A DNA stretch of 6,798 bases from an uncultured Polymorphobacter sp. (GTDB taxonomy: Bacteria > Pseudomonadota > Alphaproteobacteria > Sphingomonadales > Sphingomonadaceae), in assembly GCA_937894055.1 (NCBI GenBank), contig CALDHQ010000608.1:1-6798 (forward strand), read 5' to 3'. The notes under the pieces are model-generated. The model made no database searches and was not told where the DNA came from. It saw only the letters and a list, made by a program, of their open reading frames with translations. Numbering within the stretch: position 1 is the stretch's first letter; each line of letters begins with the position of its first letter. Below, piece by piece: positions 6,629 through 6,798 of this stretch. The translations under genes and the position numbers were made by a program.

Positions 6629-6798
6629 ATGAAGCCGAAGATCCTGCTGGTCGAAGACGACGCCAACCTCGTCGAACTGCTGCGCTACAACCTTGAATCG
6701 GCGGGCTTCGACGTCGTCCAGACCGGCGACGGCGAAGAAGCGCTGATGCTCGCCGACGAGGAAAAGCCCGACCTCGTCATCCTCGACTGGATGATCGC
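6629..6798 (+). CDS. phoB: Phosphate regulon response regulator PhoB, receiver domain (3'-truncated by window)
   Basis: PhoB is the DNA-binding response regulator phosphorylated by PhoR; it binds Pho boxes such as the one at 1102. The ATG at 6629 has AGGAGA (6618-6623) 5 bases upstream. Only the first 56 residues are present: strand 1 ending in LLVEDD with the acidic pair Asp10 and Asp11, and LVILDWMI containing the phosphoacceptor Asp53. Both positions coincide with E. coli PhoB, and the Trp after Asp53 is typical of PhoB. The output winged-helix domain lies beyond the window, so identity rests on the receiver sequence and the operon context. The gap to phoU is only 26 bases, with no room for a convincing separate promoter, so phoB is probably co-transcribed and autoactivated. 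Confidence 0.93.
   Translation, partial: MKPKILLVEDDANLVELLRYNLESAGFDVVQTGDGEEALMLADEEKPDLVILDWMI

Overview
The window is a contiguous Pho (phosphate starvation) locus read entirely on the + strand: phoR (5' end cut off by the window) - pstS - pstC - pstA - pstB - phoU - phoB (3' end cut off). It encodes a high-affinity phosphate ABC importer and its two-component regulators. High G+C, strong third-position G/C bias, near absence of TTA/CTA/TCA codons, and long PstC and PstA proteins with extra N-terminal regions point to an alphaproteobacterium. The gene order phoR-pstSCAB-phoU-phoB fits Sphingomonadales best; that placement is from memory of gene order and not from a database search.

Layout. 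1-1074: C-terminal part of the sensor kinase PhoR (PAS, HisKA, HATPase). 1075-1252: a 178-base control region with a Pho box (three 7-base repeats at 11-base period, 1102-1130), a possible -10, and a leader holding a perfect 9-bp hairpin and a smaller one. 1253-2293: PstS, the exported phosphate-binding protein, starting at a GTG. 2294-2357: a short intercistronic gap with a strong 13-bp stem-loop. 2358-5870: pstC, pstA and pstB, with overlapping ends (8 and 4 bases), so probably translationally coupled. 5883-6602: PhoU. 6629-end: the start of PhoB with its phosphoacceptor Asp53.

How it works (family knowledge). PstS captures phosphate in the periplasm, PstC and PstA form the channel, and PstB hydrolyses ATP. 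When phosphate is plentiful, PhoU and the transporter hold PhoR in its inactive state. When phosphate is scarce, PhoR phosphorylates PhoB, which binds the Pho box before pstS. Because phoB lies at the end of that transcription unit, the circuit should amplify itself, whereas phoR lies upstream of the box.

I found no sign of an undescribed system, mobile element, CRISPR array or RNA gene. The points worth a second look are regulatory and structural: the Pho box, two strong stem-loops flanking pstS, the long PstC and PstA extensions, and an apparent replacement of the phosphate-contacting Asp in PstS.
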